Assembly (NCBI RefSeq): GCF_937884665.1
Contig: NZ_CAKZYF010000002.1
Location: 1-32,270, forward strand
Direction of reading: 5' to 3'
Origin: an uncultured Allomuricauda sp.
GTDB taxonomy: Bacteria > Bacteroidota > Bacteroidia > Flavobacteriales > Flavobacteriaceae
DNA length: 32,270 nt
The position numbers were made by a program, and so were the translations under genes. Within the stretch, counting starts at the first letter, position 1, and each line of letters starts with the position of its first letter. The notes under the pieces were generated by a model that was not told the origin of the DNA, did not search any database, and was given only the letters and a program-made list of their open reading frames with translations. Of this stretch, positions 15,170 to 23,885 are shown in pieces.

Positions 15170-16006
15170 TTAGAAACGGAAGGTTATACCCATCGTACCC
15201 GGGGCGAAATTTAAATCCCAGCTCAGTTTCTTCTTGGAACCATTGTATTTTTCGTCGTATTTGGAGTCTAAATACCGGTCTATGGATTCAACGATAAAGA
15301 TACTGAGCAAGGTGCTGAAAGCTACATCTGAGACCCAATGAAAACCGTCCATAATTCGTGCAAAACCTGGAATCATGCCCACCGTGTATATTCCCGCTTT
15401 CACCCATTTGCTTTTAAATTGTTTTGCGATCGCATAGGCATTGCTGAACGCCAGAATGGCATGCCCAGACGGAAAAGAGTCGTAATTCCGCACCCTATCC
15501 AAGTGAAAGGGATCATAAACACTTGATGCATCTCCGCTCTTGGGTCTTGCGCGACCGATTATCCGTTTGCTTACCTGTTGCAAAAAACCCCCGGCGGTAG
15601 CAGAAGCGATGAGCAATACCCCTGTGCGTCTTAACTTTTGATCCTTCGTGAAAAGTCCGGCCAAGTAAATACCTCCAGTAAACATATAATTGTTTTCGGG
15701 GCTTCCGTATTCGTTCCCATAATCAATTAGAACATCTGGAACGTCATTATTAAAACCGCCCACCCAGTCATTTATCTCATCGTCAACAGTAAATAGAAAT
15801 GCAGTGCCCGCGGTTAGATATCCAAAATTTTTCCAATCATTCCCTTTCCAGTGGAATGGACGACTGTAAGCATGGCCGATACCACCAAATATATTCCCTA
15901 TGTCATACGTGAAATTATTCCAGAGATTTTGTGATTTTTGGATTTCTTGTCCACTTAAGGATATTGTAAAAAGAAGCAGGGCCGAGTAGGTTTTGGCTAG
16001 ATTCAT
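15170..16006 (-). CDS. PAP2-family phosphatase, exported
   Basis: A 278-aa acid-phosphatase-like enzyme acting on lipid phosphates or related esters. The three signature motifs are present: KRIIGRARP (Lys147, Arg154, Pro155), PSGH (179-182), and ARIMDGFHWVSD (Arg217, His223, Asp227). The N-terminus MNLAKTYSALLLFTISLSGQ is a signal peptide, so the active site faces the periplasm. The C-terminus (APGTMGITFRF) is aromatic, like outer-membrane proteins. It lies 30 bases after the HDAC-like gene, on the same strand, and probably belongs to the metG unit. Undecaprenyl-pyrophosphate or lipid A phosphatase activity is possible. Confidence 0.9.
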   Translation of the reverse strand: MNLAKTYSALLLFTISLSGQEIQKSQNLWNNFTYDIGNIFGGIGHAYSRPFHWKGNDWKNFGYLTAGTAFLFTVDDEINDWVGGFNNDVPDVLIDYGNEYGSPENNYMFTGGIYLAGLFTKDQKLRRTGVLLIASATAGGFLQQVSKRIIGRARPKSGDASSVYDPFHLDRVRNYDSFPSGHAILAFSNAYAIAKQFKSKWVKAGIYTVGMIPGFARIMDGFHWVSDVAFSTLLSIFIVESIDRYLDSKYDEKYNGSKKKLSWDLNFAPGTMGITFRF

Positions 16007-16036
16007 TGAGGTTTTTTGATATGATGAACTACAAAA

Positions 16037-16939
16037 CTAAGAATAAATATCCTGTGCTAAACGAAAGGTATTGGCATGTGCTTCAATGATAGTTTTGATT
16101 TCGGGAGAGTAACCTCCACCCATGCTGCATTGTACAGGTATTCCCATATCAAAGCAGCTTTGCAGCACAAAACGGTCCCTTTCCTTGCAACCCTCCAAAC
16201 TCATACTCAAGGTGCCAAGCTTATCCGTCGACAATATATCCACGCCGCACAAATAAAAAATGAAGTGGGGTTGTAACTCAAGTAATAGTCTGGGCAGGGT
16301 ATCTTTCAATATGCGTAAATATTCTTTATCCGCAGTTCCCTTTTCCAAGGAAATATCCAGGTCGGATGTTTCCTTTTTGAACGGATAATTGCTCCGGCCA
16401 TGCATGGAAAAGGTAAATACGCTATCATCGTTATGAAAAATCTCTGCTGTTCCATTTCCTTGGTGCACATCCAAGTCCACAATCAGGATTTGTCCTATCT
16501 GTTTCTTGGTCCGTAGATATTTTGCTCCTATGGCTTGGTCATTGAGCATACAAAAGGCCTCACCTCGATTTGAATAAGCGTGATGTGTTCCGCCTGCAAT
16601 GTTCATCGCGATTCCGTGTTGCAGTGCAAATTCGCATCCTTTTAGAGTTCCATCGGCAATGATTCGTTCACGCTCAACCAATTCTTTGCTCAACGGGAAT
16701 CCTATTTTTCGAACCGCACTGGGTTTTATTTTTAGTTCTTTTAGTTCCTTAAAATACTCTGGATCATGTACTGCCAAAATAGGGGTATCGGCTGGAAGAC
16801 TTGGATTAAAAAAGTTTTCAGGGGTACAAGTGCCTTCATGCAGCAACTGTTTGGGCAGCAGATCATACTTTTCCATGGGAAAGCGGTGGCCTTCCGGTAA
16901 AGGGTGCTTGTAGATGGGGTGATGGGCAATTTTAAGCAT
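16037..16939 (-). CDS. Histone deacetylase-family protein
   Basis: A 300-aa zinc-dependent deacetylase of the arginase/HDAC fold. In bacteria the family acts on acetylated polyamines or lysines. Visible residues are GGTHHA with His119 and His120, DLDVHQGNGT with zinc ligands Asp157 and His159, the third ligand Asp239 in CGVDILSTDKLG, and the catalytic Tyr277 in GGGYS. There is no signal peptide. Its ATG overlaps the metG stop by one base (TAATG), indicating translational coupling with the tRNA synthetase gene. Whether that linkage has a functional meaning is unknown. Confidence 0.93.
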   Translation of the reverse strand: MLKIAHHPIYKHPLPEGHRFPMEKYDLLPKQLLHEGTCTPENFFNPSLPADTPILAVHDPEYFKELKELKIKPSAVRKIGFPLSKELVERERIIADGTLKGCEFALQHGIAMNIAGGTHHAYSNRGEAFCMLNDQAIGAKYLRTKKQIGQILIVDLDVHQGNGTAEIFHNDDSVFTFSMHGRSNYPFKKETSDLDISLEKGTADKEYLRILKDTLPRLLLELQPHFIFYLCGVDILSTDKLGTLSMSLEGCKERDRFVLQSCFDMGIPVQCSMGGGYSPEIKTIIEAHANTFRLAQDIYS

Positions 16940-19014
16940 TAATTGATGGTTTCCCCATTGGGGATGCGGTCTTCATCCGGGTTTAGAAAAACCAATTTAC
17001 CATCTTCATTGGTTGTCATTAAAATCATGCCTTCACTTTCTACGCCGCGAAGTTTTCTTGGTGCTAGATTTATCAACACGGTCACTTTTTTTCCAATAAT
17101 TTCTTCTGGTTTAAAACTTTCTGCAATTCCTGAAACAATGGTTCGAGTATCTAGGCCTGTATCTACTTTCAATACCAGAAGTTTATTGGCTTTCGGCATT
17201 TTTTCAGCTTCAACTATAGTTCCCACACGCATGTCCATTTTACTGAAATCATCAAAAGTGATGGTGTCTTTTTGGGGTGTGCTCTCTTTTTCCATCTGTG
17301 CGTTGCTATTTTTTGTGGTTTCCAGTTTGTCCAGTTGATTTTGAATTTCTGAATCCTCAATTTTTCGAAACAATAATTCACTTTTATTAATGTGATGTCC
17401 TGAAGCAATCAATGTCCCTTTGGTGCTTATTTCATTCCACGAGGTCTCAACTTCACTATCTTTTATATTAAGAATGCTTTTTAGCCTATTTGAAGTGAAA
17501 GGCAAAAAAGGTTCACTCAGCACAGCAAGTCCGGCGGCTATTTGAAGTGCCACATGCATCACGGTCTTGGTACGGGCTTCATCTGTTTTAATACGTTTCC
17601 AGGGTTCTTCATCGGCCAAGTATTTGTTCCCCAAACGAGCTAAGTTAATCAACTCTTGACTGGCCTCCCTGAAACGATATCGTTCTAGGGAATTATCGAG
17701 GATTTTTGGAAATTTTGCCAACGCCTTCAATGCCTCTTTGTCCTGTTCGTAGAATTCATTCGGTGTAGGTACCACCCCATCGTAGTACTTATGGGTAAGT
17801 ACCACAACGCGGTTGATGAAGTTCCCAAAGATGGCCACCAATTCACTGTTGTTGCGCGCCTGGAAATCTTTCCAGGTGAAATCATTGTCCTTGGTCTCTG
17901 GTGCATTGGCGGTAAGGGTATAGCGCAGAACATCTTGCATGTTGGGAAAGTCTTCTAAGTATTCATGTAACCAAACTGCCCAGTTTTTTGATGTGGACAG
18001 CTTGTTTCCTTCCAAGTTCAAAAACTCGTTGGCGGGTACATTTTCGGGCAATACAAAGTCTCCGTGTGCTTTCAGCATGCTTGGGAAAATGATGCAATGG
18101 AAAACGATGTTGTCCTTACCTATAAAATGAAGTAATTTGGTGTCTTTATCCTTCCAGTACGGCTCCCAGTCCTTTCCTTCCCGTTCTGCCCATTCCTTCG
18201 TTGAGGAAATGTAACCTATGGGTGCATCGAACCAAACATAAAGTACTTTTCCTTCGGCATCTTTTACGGGAACAGGAATACCCCAATCCAAATCGAGGGA
18301 AACGGCCCTGGGTTATAGACCATCATCCAGCCAAGATTTACACTGGCCGTATACGTTGGGTTTCCAATCGGTTTTGTGGCTATCAAGAATCCACTTCTTT
18401 AGAAAGCTTTCATATCTATCCAAAGGCAGAAACCAGTGTTTTGTTCTTTTTAAGGTAGGTACTGTGCGGGTGATTGTGGATTTTGGCTTAATGAGGTCGG
18501 TGGCATTCAAGGATGAACCACAATTTTCACACTGATCGCCATAGGCTTCCTCATAACCGCATTTTGGACAAGTTCCCACTACAAAGCGATCTGCTAAAAA
18601 CTGTTGTGCTTTTTCATCAAAAAGTTGCTCTGTGGTCTCTTCTATAAAATCACCTTGGTCATACAACTTTTTAAAAAAGTCAGAAGCGGTTTTATGATGT
18701 ACTTGGGCAGAAGTCCTTGAATAATTATCGAATGTAATTCCAAAATCAGCAAAGGATTGTTTGATGATTGTATGATATTTATCAATGACCTGCTTGGGAG
18801 TTACCCCTTCCTTTTTAGCCTTCATGGGAATGGCCACACCGTGTTCATCACTACCACATATAAAAGCAACATCGTGTCCTTGTAAGCGCAAGTATCGAGC
18901 ATAAATATCCGCAGGGACATACACTCCGGCCAAATGCCCAATATGGATAGGTCCATTGGTATAAGGTAGCGCAGCAGTAATCGTATATCTTGAGCTAGAA
19001 GCGTCTTTGGACAT
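16939..19014 (-). pseudogene. metG: Methionyl-tRNA synthetase gene with an in-frame TAA at codon 234
   Basis: MetRS charges tRNA-Met and is essential. Both parts share one frame over 691 sense and stop codons, the usual full length. Part one (19014-18313) holds PIHIGHLAG (the HIGH signature) and a zinc knuckle (CPKCG ... CENCG). Part two holds KLSTSK (the KMSKS loop), the anticodon-binding helices, and a C-terminal EMAP domain ([17 protein letters not shown]). After WLDDGL the codon TAA (18315-18313) replaces the Lys normal for this family, and the usual PRAVTRDLDWG reads [11 protein letters not shown]. No start codon with a good leader opens part two: only a TTG at 18291. A point-mutated pseudogene, or an assembly error in a good gene, are the two likely readings. 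The 3' end overlaps the HDAC-like gene start. Confidence 0.8.
18296..18315 (-). other. metG: Cluster of three unexpected bases in metG
   Basis: On the coding strand AAA to TAA at 18315, ACC to TCC at 18300 and CGC-type to CTC at 18296 would each explain a departure from the conserved KPRAVTRD string. All three give T on the coding strand and lie within 20 bases. The comparison relies on family knowledge, not an alignment. Confidence 0.55.
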
Positions 19015-19034
19015 GATGCAGTCAAATTAAGCTT

Positions 19035-19063
19035 CAAAAATACAGATTTTCATTAGAGTGCAA
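19035..19063 (-). promoter_or_regulatory. metG: Candidate metG promoter
   Basis: On the minus strand TTG (19063-19061) is followed by 18 bases and then TATTTTTG (19042-19035), a perfect TAnnTTTG. The predicted transcription start is about 14 bases before the ATG at 19014. A perfect inverted repeat TGAAGC-ATT-GCTTCA lies further upstream at 19083-19097. Confidence 0.55.
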
Positions 19064-19173
19064 GATTTTCAACCTGGGTCTTTGAAGCATTGCTTCATCG
19101 AAAAAATAAGGAAGCGTAAAATAAAAACGGCAGATACAGGTTCTTTTAAATAGAGTAGAAAAAATCTTACAAA

Positions 19174-19338
19174 ATGAGCACTGGCAAACCAATGAAGTTC
19201 AAGAATCTGGAGAAATTACACAAAACCGTGACCACTACAGAAAAACCTGAGGTAACCAAAGTGTATAAGGATAAAAATCACAAAGTGAAAAAAGCTTTGG
19301 CCTTTAAAACAGATAAAGACAAGCCCAGGCTAACGTAA
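19174..19338 (+). CDS. Small basic protein of unknown function, 54 aa
   Basis: A 54-codon frame beginning MSTGKPMKFKNLEKLHKTVT and ending DKDKPRLT. It is very Lys-rich (about 30 percent), has no Cys, no membrane segment and no signal peptide. The start has an A-rich leader (ACAAAATG), as in neighbouring genes. I do not recognise a family; a nucleic-acid or ribosome-associated small protein is a loose possibility. It is divergent from metG and convergent with the DUF1501 gene, and a long imperfect hairpin follows within ten bases of its stop, which supports a real transcription unit. Confidence 0.6.
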   Translation: MSTGKPMKFKNLEKLHKTVTTTEKPEVTKVYKDKNHKVKKALAFKTDKDKPRLT

Positions 19339-19346
19339 AAAGGAAA

Positions 19347-19395
19347 CCTCCGTGAGTACATCCCTAAAATGGGGTGGGTGATGTACCATCGGAGG
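19347..19395 (+). terminator. Long two-part hairpin after the 54-aa gene
   Basis: CCTCCG (19347-19352) pairs with CGGAGG (19390-19395), and inside it GTACATC (19356-19362) pairs with GATGTAC (19380-19386). A symmetric 3x3 internal loop (TGA/CAT) separates the stems. T-rich bases follow only after a delay (GTTTTCGTTTTT at 19404-19415). It may be a terminator or a structured RNA element. Confidence 0.5.
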
Positions 19396-19425
19396 ATTCC
19401 AACGTTTTCGTTTTTCCCGTAAGTA

Positions 19426-21141
19426 TTATGAAATCATTACAGATTTGCTCATTCTTTCATCCCCTACTGAGATGCGATAAATATACTTTCCCGTGGATAG
19501 ACTATCTCTCATGCGCTCCCTAATGTTTATTTCTGCCGAGCCTTCCATCATCATTTCATTAAAGACCGTTCCCACCTTTTGGCCTAAAATATTGAACAGT
19601 TCAATATCTACATGTGCCGCAAAAGGCATTTCTAAATAAATATGGGGCGCTCTTGAGTTGGGGTAGAAAGGCCGGTGTACAATGGCCGTTTCAATTTCAG
19701 GATTTGGCTCCATACCATCAGGGTCACTTGGAGGGGTGTCCGGTAAAGTAGGCGGATCACTGTCCATAGCAATATCAGGGAAGTCCGTTCCGCTACAATT
19801 GAAACCTAGGTTTACCGGATTGTAAGGATGTTCCAAAAGATGCTGTTCTACCAAGGGAATAGGAACGCAGAGCCATTCGGCCAGTACGGTGGCGTATAAA
19901 TCCCTAAAGTCCATGGTGTATTCCAAATTTCCTCGACCGTTGGGGCTATCCAAAGAAGGATGGTCACCCACAAAGGCGCTTCCATTGAGGCCAGAACCAA
20001 AAAACAGCGTAGGTGCAGCTTTTCCGTGGTCTGTTCCCAAGGAACCATTTTCAAATATCCTTCTTCCAAATTCTGAAAAAGTCATACTCAACACTTGGCT
20101 GTCTTGTTCGGTAAAGGTCAAATCTTCGTAGAAGTTATTGACGGCAATCGATAAATTGGACATCAACCGTTCATGCGCCAAGGGTTGGTTACCATGGGTA
20201 TCAAAACCACCCATGGAAATCATGTATACCTTAGTTCCCAAGTTTCCTTTGATCAATCGGGCCAACAAGGCCAACTGTCTTGCAAAACCATTATCCTGAT
20301 ATTCCACTTGGTTTTGACCTCTTTCATACGCTTCGTTGATTTTACCAGCGTACTCATACGTAGTATTTGCCACACCTCGTAAGAACCGAAGTTGGTCGCC
20401 ATACATACAATCCCCAAAAGGAGCATTCGCAATATCGTAGAAGAAACCGGTTTGTGCAATCTCTTCCAACTGATCGATATTATTGGTAACAAAGGCGTAG
20501 TTGGTCTCTTCCCCTTGAAAAACCAAATTCGCAATGCTTCCTATTTGAATAGCGGCCGGTGCTTCCGGCGGATTGATCAAGTAGTCAGGAAAACACTGTT
20601 CAAAATGTCTTCCCATCCATCCGGTATTCAGTCCAGAAAAACCAGTGGTTGTCAAATCGGTATTCGCATAAATGTCAGATCCCGTAAAATGGGACAAACT
20701 TTGGTTTTGGTACCCTACGCCATGCACGGCTTTGAACTTTCCTTCACCCCAAAGGGATTCCAAGGAATTCATATAAGTAGGGATACCAAAATCGTCGGTA
20801 AGCTTTAAAACCTTACTTTCTGGAATGTAAATGTTGGGACGTGCATTCGCATAAGTATCATATTGTTGAACGGGAATTACGGTGCTCAGCCCGTCGTTTC
20901 CTCCTGATAGTCGAATCAGTACCAGAATATTATCGGTTTCTCCGTTGGAAATGGCTGCTGTCAACGGAGAGGGTGCCGAAGCTGTCAATAAATTGCTTCC
21001 TAAGAACATGGAGCCGGAACCGGCTATTCCCAAAGCTTGAAGAAAAGATCGTCTACTCCAGTTTTTATGTTCTAAATCGTGGCCTTCATGTTCTAGGCCT
21101 TTGTGTGGGGAAGTATCTTGTGTGTGGTGAGTATCGCACAT
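19426..21141 (-). CDS. DUF1501 protein with Tat signal and T9SS C-terminal domain
   Basis: A 571-aa exported protein with the sulfatase/phosphatase-like DUF1501 domain; its reaction is not established. A His-rich leader (seven His in the first 25 residues) precedes the twin-arginine motif SRRSFLQALG at 29-38. The core has LVLIRLSGGNDGLSTVIPV, YQNQSLSHFTGSDIY, MISMGGFDTHGNQPL, FSEFGRRIFENGSLGTDHG and a C-terminal DFRDLYATVLAEWL. After a Pro-rich linker (DPPTLPDTPPSDPDG), the last 75 residues look like a type IX secretion sorting tail, with ELFNILGQKV and KYIYRISVGDERMSKSVMIS. This implies Tat export followed by outer-membrane translocation. It lies 11 bases downstream of the DUF1800 gene, and the two form a conserved pair. 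Confidence 0.92.
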   Translation of the reverse strand: MCDTHHTQDTSPHKGLEHEGHDLEHKNWSRRSFLQALGIAGSGSMFLGSNLLTASAPSPLTAAISNGETDNILVLIRLSGGNDGLSTVIPVQQYDTYANARPNIYIPESKVLKLTDDFGIPTYMNSLESLWGEGKFKAVHGVGYQNQSLSHFTGSDIYANTDLTTTGFSGLNTGWMGRHFEQCFPDYLINPPEAPAAIQIGSIANLVFQGEETNYAFVTNNIDQLEEIAQTGFFYDIANAPFGDCMYGDQLRFLRGVANTTYEYAGKINEAYERGQNQVEYQDNGFARQLALLARLIKGNLGTKVYMISMGGFDTHGNQPLAHERLMSNLSIAVNNFYEDLTFTEQDSQVLSMTFSEFGRRIFENGSLGTDHGKAAPTLFFGSGLNGSAFVGDHPSLDSPNGRGNLEYTMDFRDLYATVLAEWLCVPIPLVEQHLLEHPYNPVNLGFNCSGTDFPDIAMDSDPPTLPDTPPSDPDGMEPNPEIETAIVHRPFYPNSRAPHIYLEMPFAAHVDIELFNILGQKVGTVFNEMMMEGSAEINIRERMRDSLSTGKYIYRISVGDERMSKSVMIS

Positions 21142-21152
21142 AATGGTAGGGG

Positions 21153-22637
21153 TTATTTAAGTTGAAATTCGGGTTCTCTGACTAAGTGAAGCAGTAATAA
21201 ATAGACTTGTGTACTGGCATCTTGAAGGGTCATGTTCCACAATCCGGTCTCGTACACATTGTTGTCTTCATAGGGCTCGCGGAAGACCACGATAGCCCTG
21301 TCATAGTCGACATCGGTCAATAGACCTTTGGGCAATAATTTATCTATTATGGCCCTGGCTACTATATTTGGATCAGTTTCCGTGGCCCCATTCGCGCCGG
21401 TTGCCTCTATACCGAAGGTTCTGAACTGCTCTGGATTAGATTGGAAAAATCCTTGCACAAAAACTTCGGAAGTCAACCAGCGACCAATAATGAAGTTGGT
21501 GTTTATCCATTCCCGGTCCCTTTGCCAACCGGCCACATCAAAAGGGTCGAACATTTCCTGTCCAATCAGTCTTGAGGAGTCAACAATGTTTTGGACAATG
21601 TTATCGTCATAGGCAAAGTTGGTTTCCTTAACAAGTGCCATATATAAGTCAAAAGGACTTTTAATAATAACCCCTATGGCATTTTCGTCAAAGAAGTGTT
21701 GGCTTTTGAACAATTGTCTCAATACTGGGGCCAACTCAAAATTGTTGGCCAAGAAGGTAGCGGCCAAACCAGTAATTATGGTCTGGGCATTTCCCGTTCC
21801 ATCATCAGAATCTGGATGGATAAAATACTCGTAAAGCTTTTTGCATATAAAATTGGCAATTTCGTTGGGACGTTCATTGAAAAGAATATCGATGGTATCG
21901 TCATAACCCCAATTTCCGGTCTGACCAAAAATCGTTTTATTGTCCGTGTTGAACTGTTCGGGATTAAAGGTTACTTGTGTACATCCCACATCTCCGCGGT
22001 TGGTGTAACCGGACAGTGACTTTGCTGTCTCGATGATATCTTCTTCCGTGTAATTGTTGCCCTCTCCCAGAGTAAACAGTTCATATAGCTCACGGGCATA
22101 GTTTTCGTTGGGATTGTTCCCCCGGTTCCTAGCGCCATCCAAATAATAGAGCATCGCGCTGGTGAGCCCAATTTCACTGACAAAGGTTTTGAAGTTACCA
22201 ATAGCATTTCGTTGTAGGCAATTGATATAATAATAAAGAAAGGAATTACATCGGTACACATCAATTTCGGTCACAAAATGATTGTGCCAAAAGAAACTAA
22301 GGCGGTCTCTCAAATTATTGTTCAAGAGCGCATTACCGTAAGCAATTTCAAATTCTTCTTGTTGGGCGCGACGAACTTGTCGTGCAAGGTCATCGTCTTC
22401 AGGATAATTGTCGTTGTTCCAGTCCGCCCATACCGGTGCGGGGATGGGGGGCGCTGCCAAAGCTTGGTCAACTAAATTATCTACAAGGGCTTCCGCTGAT
22501 TGTCCCACAGCGGCATTAATGGTCTGAACCGAGGCACTAAAACCAAGCCTTCGGTACAAATGGGCAGCACGCAACGCATCCAATGGAGTGGTATACGGCG
22601 CCAAGGTTGAGGAATTACAATTAACAAAGTACTCCAT
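21153..22637 (-). CDS. DUF1800 family protein
   Basis: A 494-aa protein of the DUF1800 family, which commonly pairs with DUF1501 and has no firm biochemical role. Visible family parts are AHLYRRLGFSASVQTINAAV near residue 25, LSFFWHNHFVTEIDVYR near 112, and NENYARELYELFTLGEGNNY near 176 followed by YTEEDIIETAKSLSGYTN. The N-terminus MEYFVNCNSSTLAPY is short and has no clear signal peptide, as is common in this family. It is first in the two-gene unit with the DUF1501 protein. The upstream 170 bases (22638-22807) are the divergent control region with yraN; I find no exact -7 element there. Confidence 0.9.
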   Translation of the reverse strand: MEYFVNCNSSTLAPYTTPLDALRAAHLYRRLGFSASVQTINAAVGQSAEALVDNLVDQALAAPPIPAPVWADWNNDNYPEDDDLARQVRRAQQEEFEIAYGNALLNNNLRDRLSFFWHNHFVTEIDVYRCNSFLYYYINCLQRNAIGNFKTFVSEIGLTSAMLYYLDGARNRGNNPNENYARELYELFTLGEGNNYTEEDIIETAKSLSGYTNRGDVGCTQVTFNPEQFNTDNKTIFGQTGNWGYDDTIDILFNERPNEIANFICKKLYEYFIHPDSDDGTGNAQTIITGLAATFLANNFELAPVLRQLFKSQHFFDENAIGVIIKSPFDLYMALVKETNFAYDDNIVQNIVDSSRLIGQEMFDPFDVAGWQRDREWINTNFIIGRWLTSEVFVQGFFQSNPEQFRTFGIEATGANGATETDPNIVARAIIDKLLPKGLLTDVDYDRAIVVFREPYEDNNVYETGLWNMTLQDASTQVYLLLLHLVREPEFQLK

Positions 22638-22807
22638 AGCAATGTTCGGCGTTAAATAGGTCCATAGTTTGGGGCAACTATATGTCTAGCTTAGTGTTGG
22701 TGTGGTTCCGAAAAGAGCCCACAAATTACAATGTTAACGTTATGATGGCGCTGAAGCACCAAATTTTTCGATGAAATGCATACTTTTTTTCCTATTTTTC
22801 AAGAAAA

Positions 22808-23167
22808 ATGGGCCAACACAATGCTTTTGGACAAGAAGGAGAGCAAATTGCCTTGGATTTTTTAATTGGAAAAGGATATAAAATCGTACAACAAAACTTC
22901 CGATACGACAGGGCAGAAATTGACATTTTGGCGCAGCTTGACAAAATACTGGCAGTGGTGGAAGTCAAGACCAGAACCTCAGGTTTTTTGGAAGATCTCA
23001 CCCAGACGATCACTAAGAAAAAAATACAACGCCTGGTAAAAGCAGCGGACTATTTCATAAACCAAAATAATCTAGATCTGGAGGTTAGGTTCGACCTCAT
23101 CCTTATCCGGAAAAAAGGACAACATTATGATATAGAACATTTGGAGAATGCATTCTATCATTTTTAA
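22808..23167 (+). CDS. YraN/UPF0102 family endonuclease-like protein
   Basis: A 119-aa protein with the restriction-endonuclease-like fold; function in vivo is not established. The start is MGQHNAFGQEGEQIALDFLI, followed by GYKIVQQNFRYDRAEIDILA and AVVEVKTRTSG. The Glu, the Asp of EIDIL and the ExK of VEVK make a plausible metal-binding nuclease site. The C-terminal half (KIQRLVKAADYFI and VRFDLILIRKK) is also family-like. Length is normal. It precedes the ACT-like regulator by about 50 bases, but the strong promoter in that gap suggests separate control. Confidence 0.93.
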   Translation: MGQHNAFGQEGEQIALDFLIGKGYKIVQQNFRYDRAEIDILAQLDKILAVVEVKTRTSGFLEDLTQTITKKKIQRLVKAADYFINQNNLDLEVRFDLILIRKKGQHYDIEHLENAFYHF

Positions 23168-23171
23168 CTAC

Positions 23172-23202
23172 TTGTTTTATTTGTAACAATTTGTTATTTT
23201 TG
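23172..23202 (+). promoter_or_regulatory. Bacteroidota promoter for the ACT-like gene
   Basis: TTG at 23172-23174, exactly 20 bases, then TATTTTTG at 23195-23202, matching both the -33 and -7 consensus. The start of transcription would be near 23209, only about ten bases before the ATG at 23219. Confidence 0.7.
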
Positions 23203-23218
23203 TTGTAAACCAACTTCT

Positions 23219-23878
23219 ATGAAAACCATTTCGGCAGTTGTTGAACATTACATCAAGAAAAAGCCATTTTTGCAGAGTGCGCTGGCACAAGGAATTATCA
23301 ATCTTACTTCTCTTTCTAGACAAATAAAGCCAGAGATTTCGGAAGCCTTGGGAAAGGATGTGAAAGATGGTGCTGTTGTAATGGCCTTAAAACGCCTCTC
23401 GGACGATTTGGAATTTCGAGCTACCCACCGTATCGTAAAAGTGCTCAAGAACATAGGTGAGATAACCGTCCGATCTAACCTTACGGATTATACTTTTTTG
23501 GCTTCGGATACAATCCTTGCAAAGCAAGCCCAACTTTTGGAGGAAATCAATGTAAACCAGGATGTTTTTTACACTTCTTCCCGTGGGGTGAACGAAATCA
23601 ACATTGTGGTGAGCAACGCAATGGACCAGGTAGTGGAGGAGCATTTTGCACAAGAAAGATGTACCCAAAAGGCGGAGAACCTATCTTCTATAACGGTAAA
23701 ACTTCCTGCTGAGAATGTTTCCGTACCCGGAATTTATTATTTTATTTTTCAACGGTTGGCTTGGGAGGGCATTGTTTTATATGAGGTGATCTCCACGACC
23801 AACGAGTTTACCATTTTAGTGAACGAGGAACAGGTGGATGTCGCTTTCAAGACCATCAAGGATTTAAAAACCCTGTGA
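23219..23878 (+). CDS. ACT-like domain regulatory protein (aspartate kinase-like), 219 aa
   Basis: A soluble protein conserved in Flavobacteriia; no exact function is known. The first 70 residues (MKTISAVVEHYIKKKPFLQS, then INLTSLSRQIKPEISEALGK) look like a helical winged-helix-type domain. The rest resembles paired ACT-like modules: NEINIVVSNAMDQVVEEHF and a later SSITVKLPAENVSVPGIYYF, WEGIVLYEVISTTNEFTILV. That last string is close to the ACT region of aspartate kinases, so sensing of a small molecule such as an amino acid is possible. The kinase domain is absent. The gene has its own near-leaderless promoter (23172-23202). It is convergent with the membrane gene, with seven bases between. 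Confidence 0.7.
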   Translation: MKTISAVVEHYIKKKPFLQSALAQGIINLTSLSRQIKPEISEALGKDVKDGAVVMALKRLSDDLEFRATHRIVKVLKNIGEITVRSNLTDYTFLASDTILAKQAQLLEEINVNQDVFYTSSRGVNEINIVVSNAMDQVVEEHFAQERCTQKAENLSSITVKLPAENVSVPGIYYFIFQRLAWEGIVLYEVISTTNEFTILVNEEQVDVAFKTIKDLKTL

Positions 23879-23885
23879 TTTTCCC

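Noticed and set aside
16939..18291. C-terminal metG part as an independent gene starting with TTG
   Set aside because: It begins in the middle of the catalytic domain, is in frame with the N-terminal part, and has no ribosome-binding region; a damaged metG explains it better.
18201..18458. Plus-strand open frame spanning the metG lesion
   Set aside because: It is a shadow of metG in antisense with no recognisable features, and does not explain the TAA.
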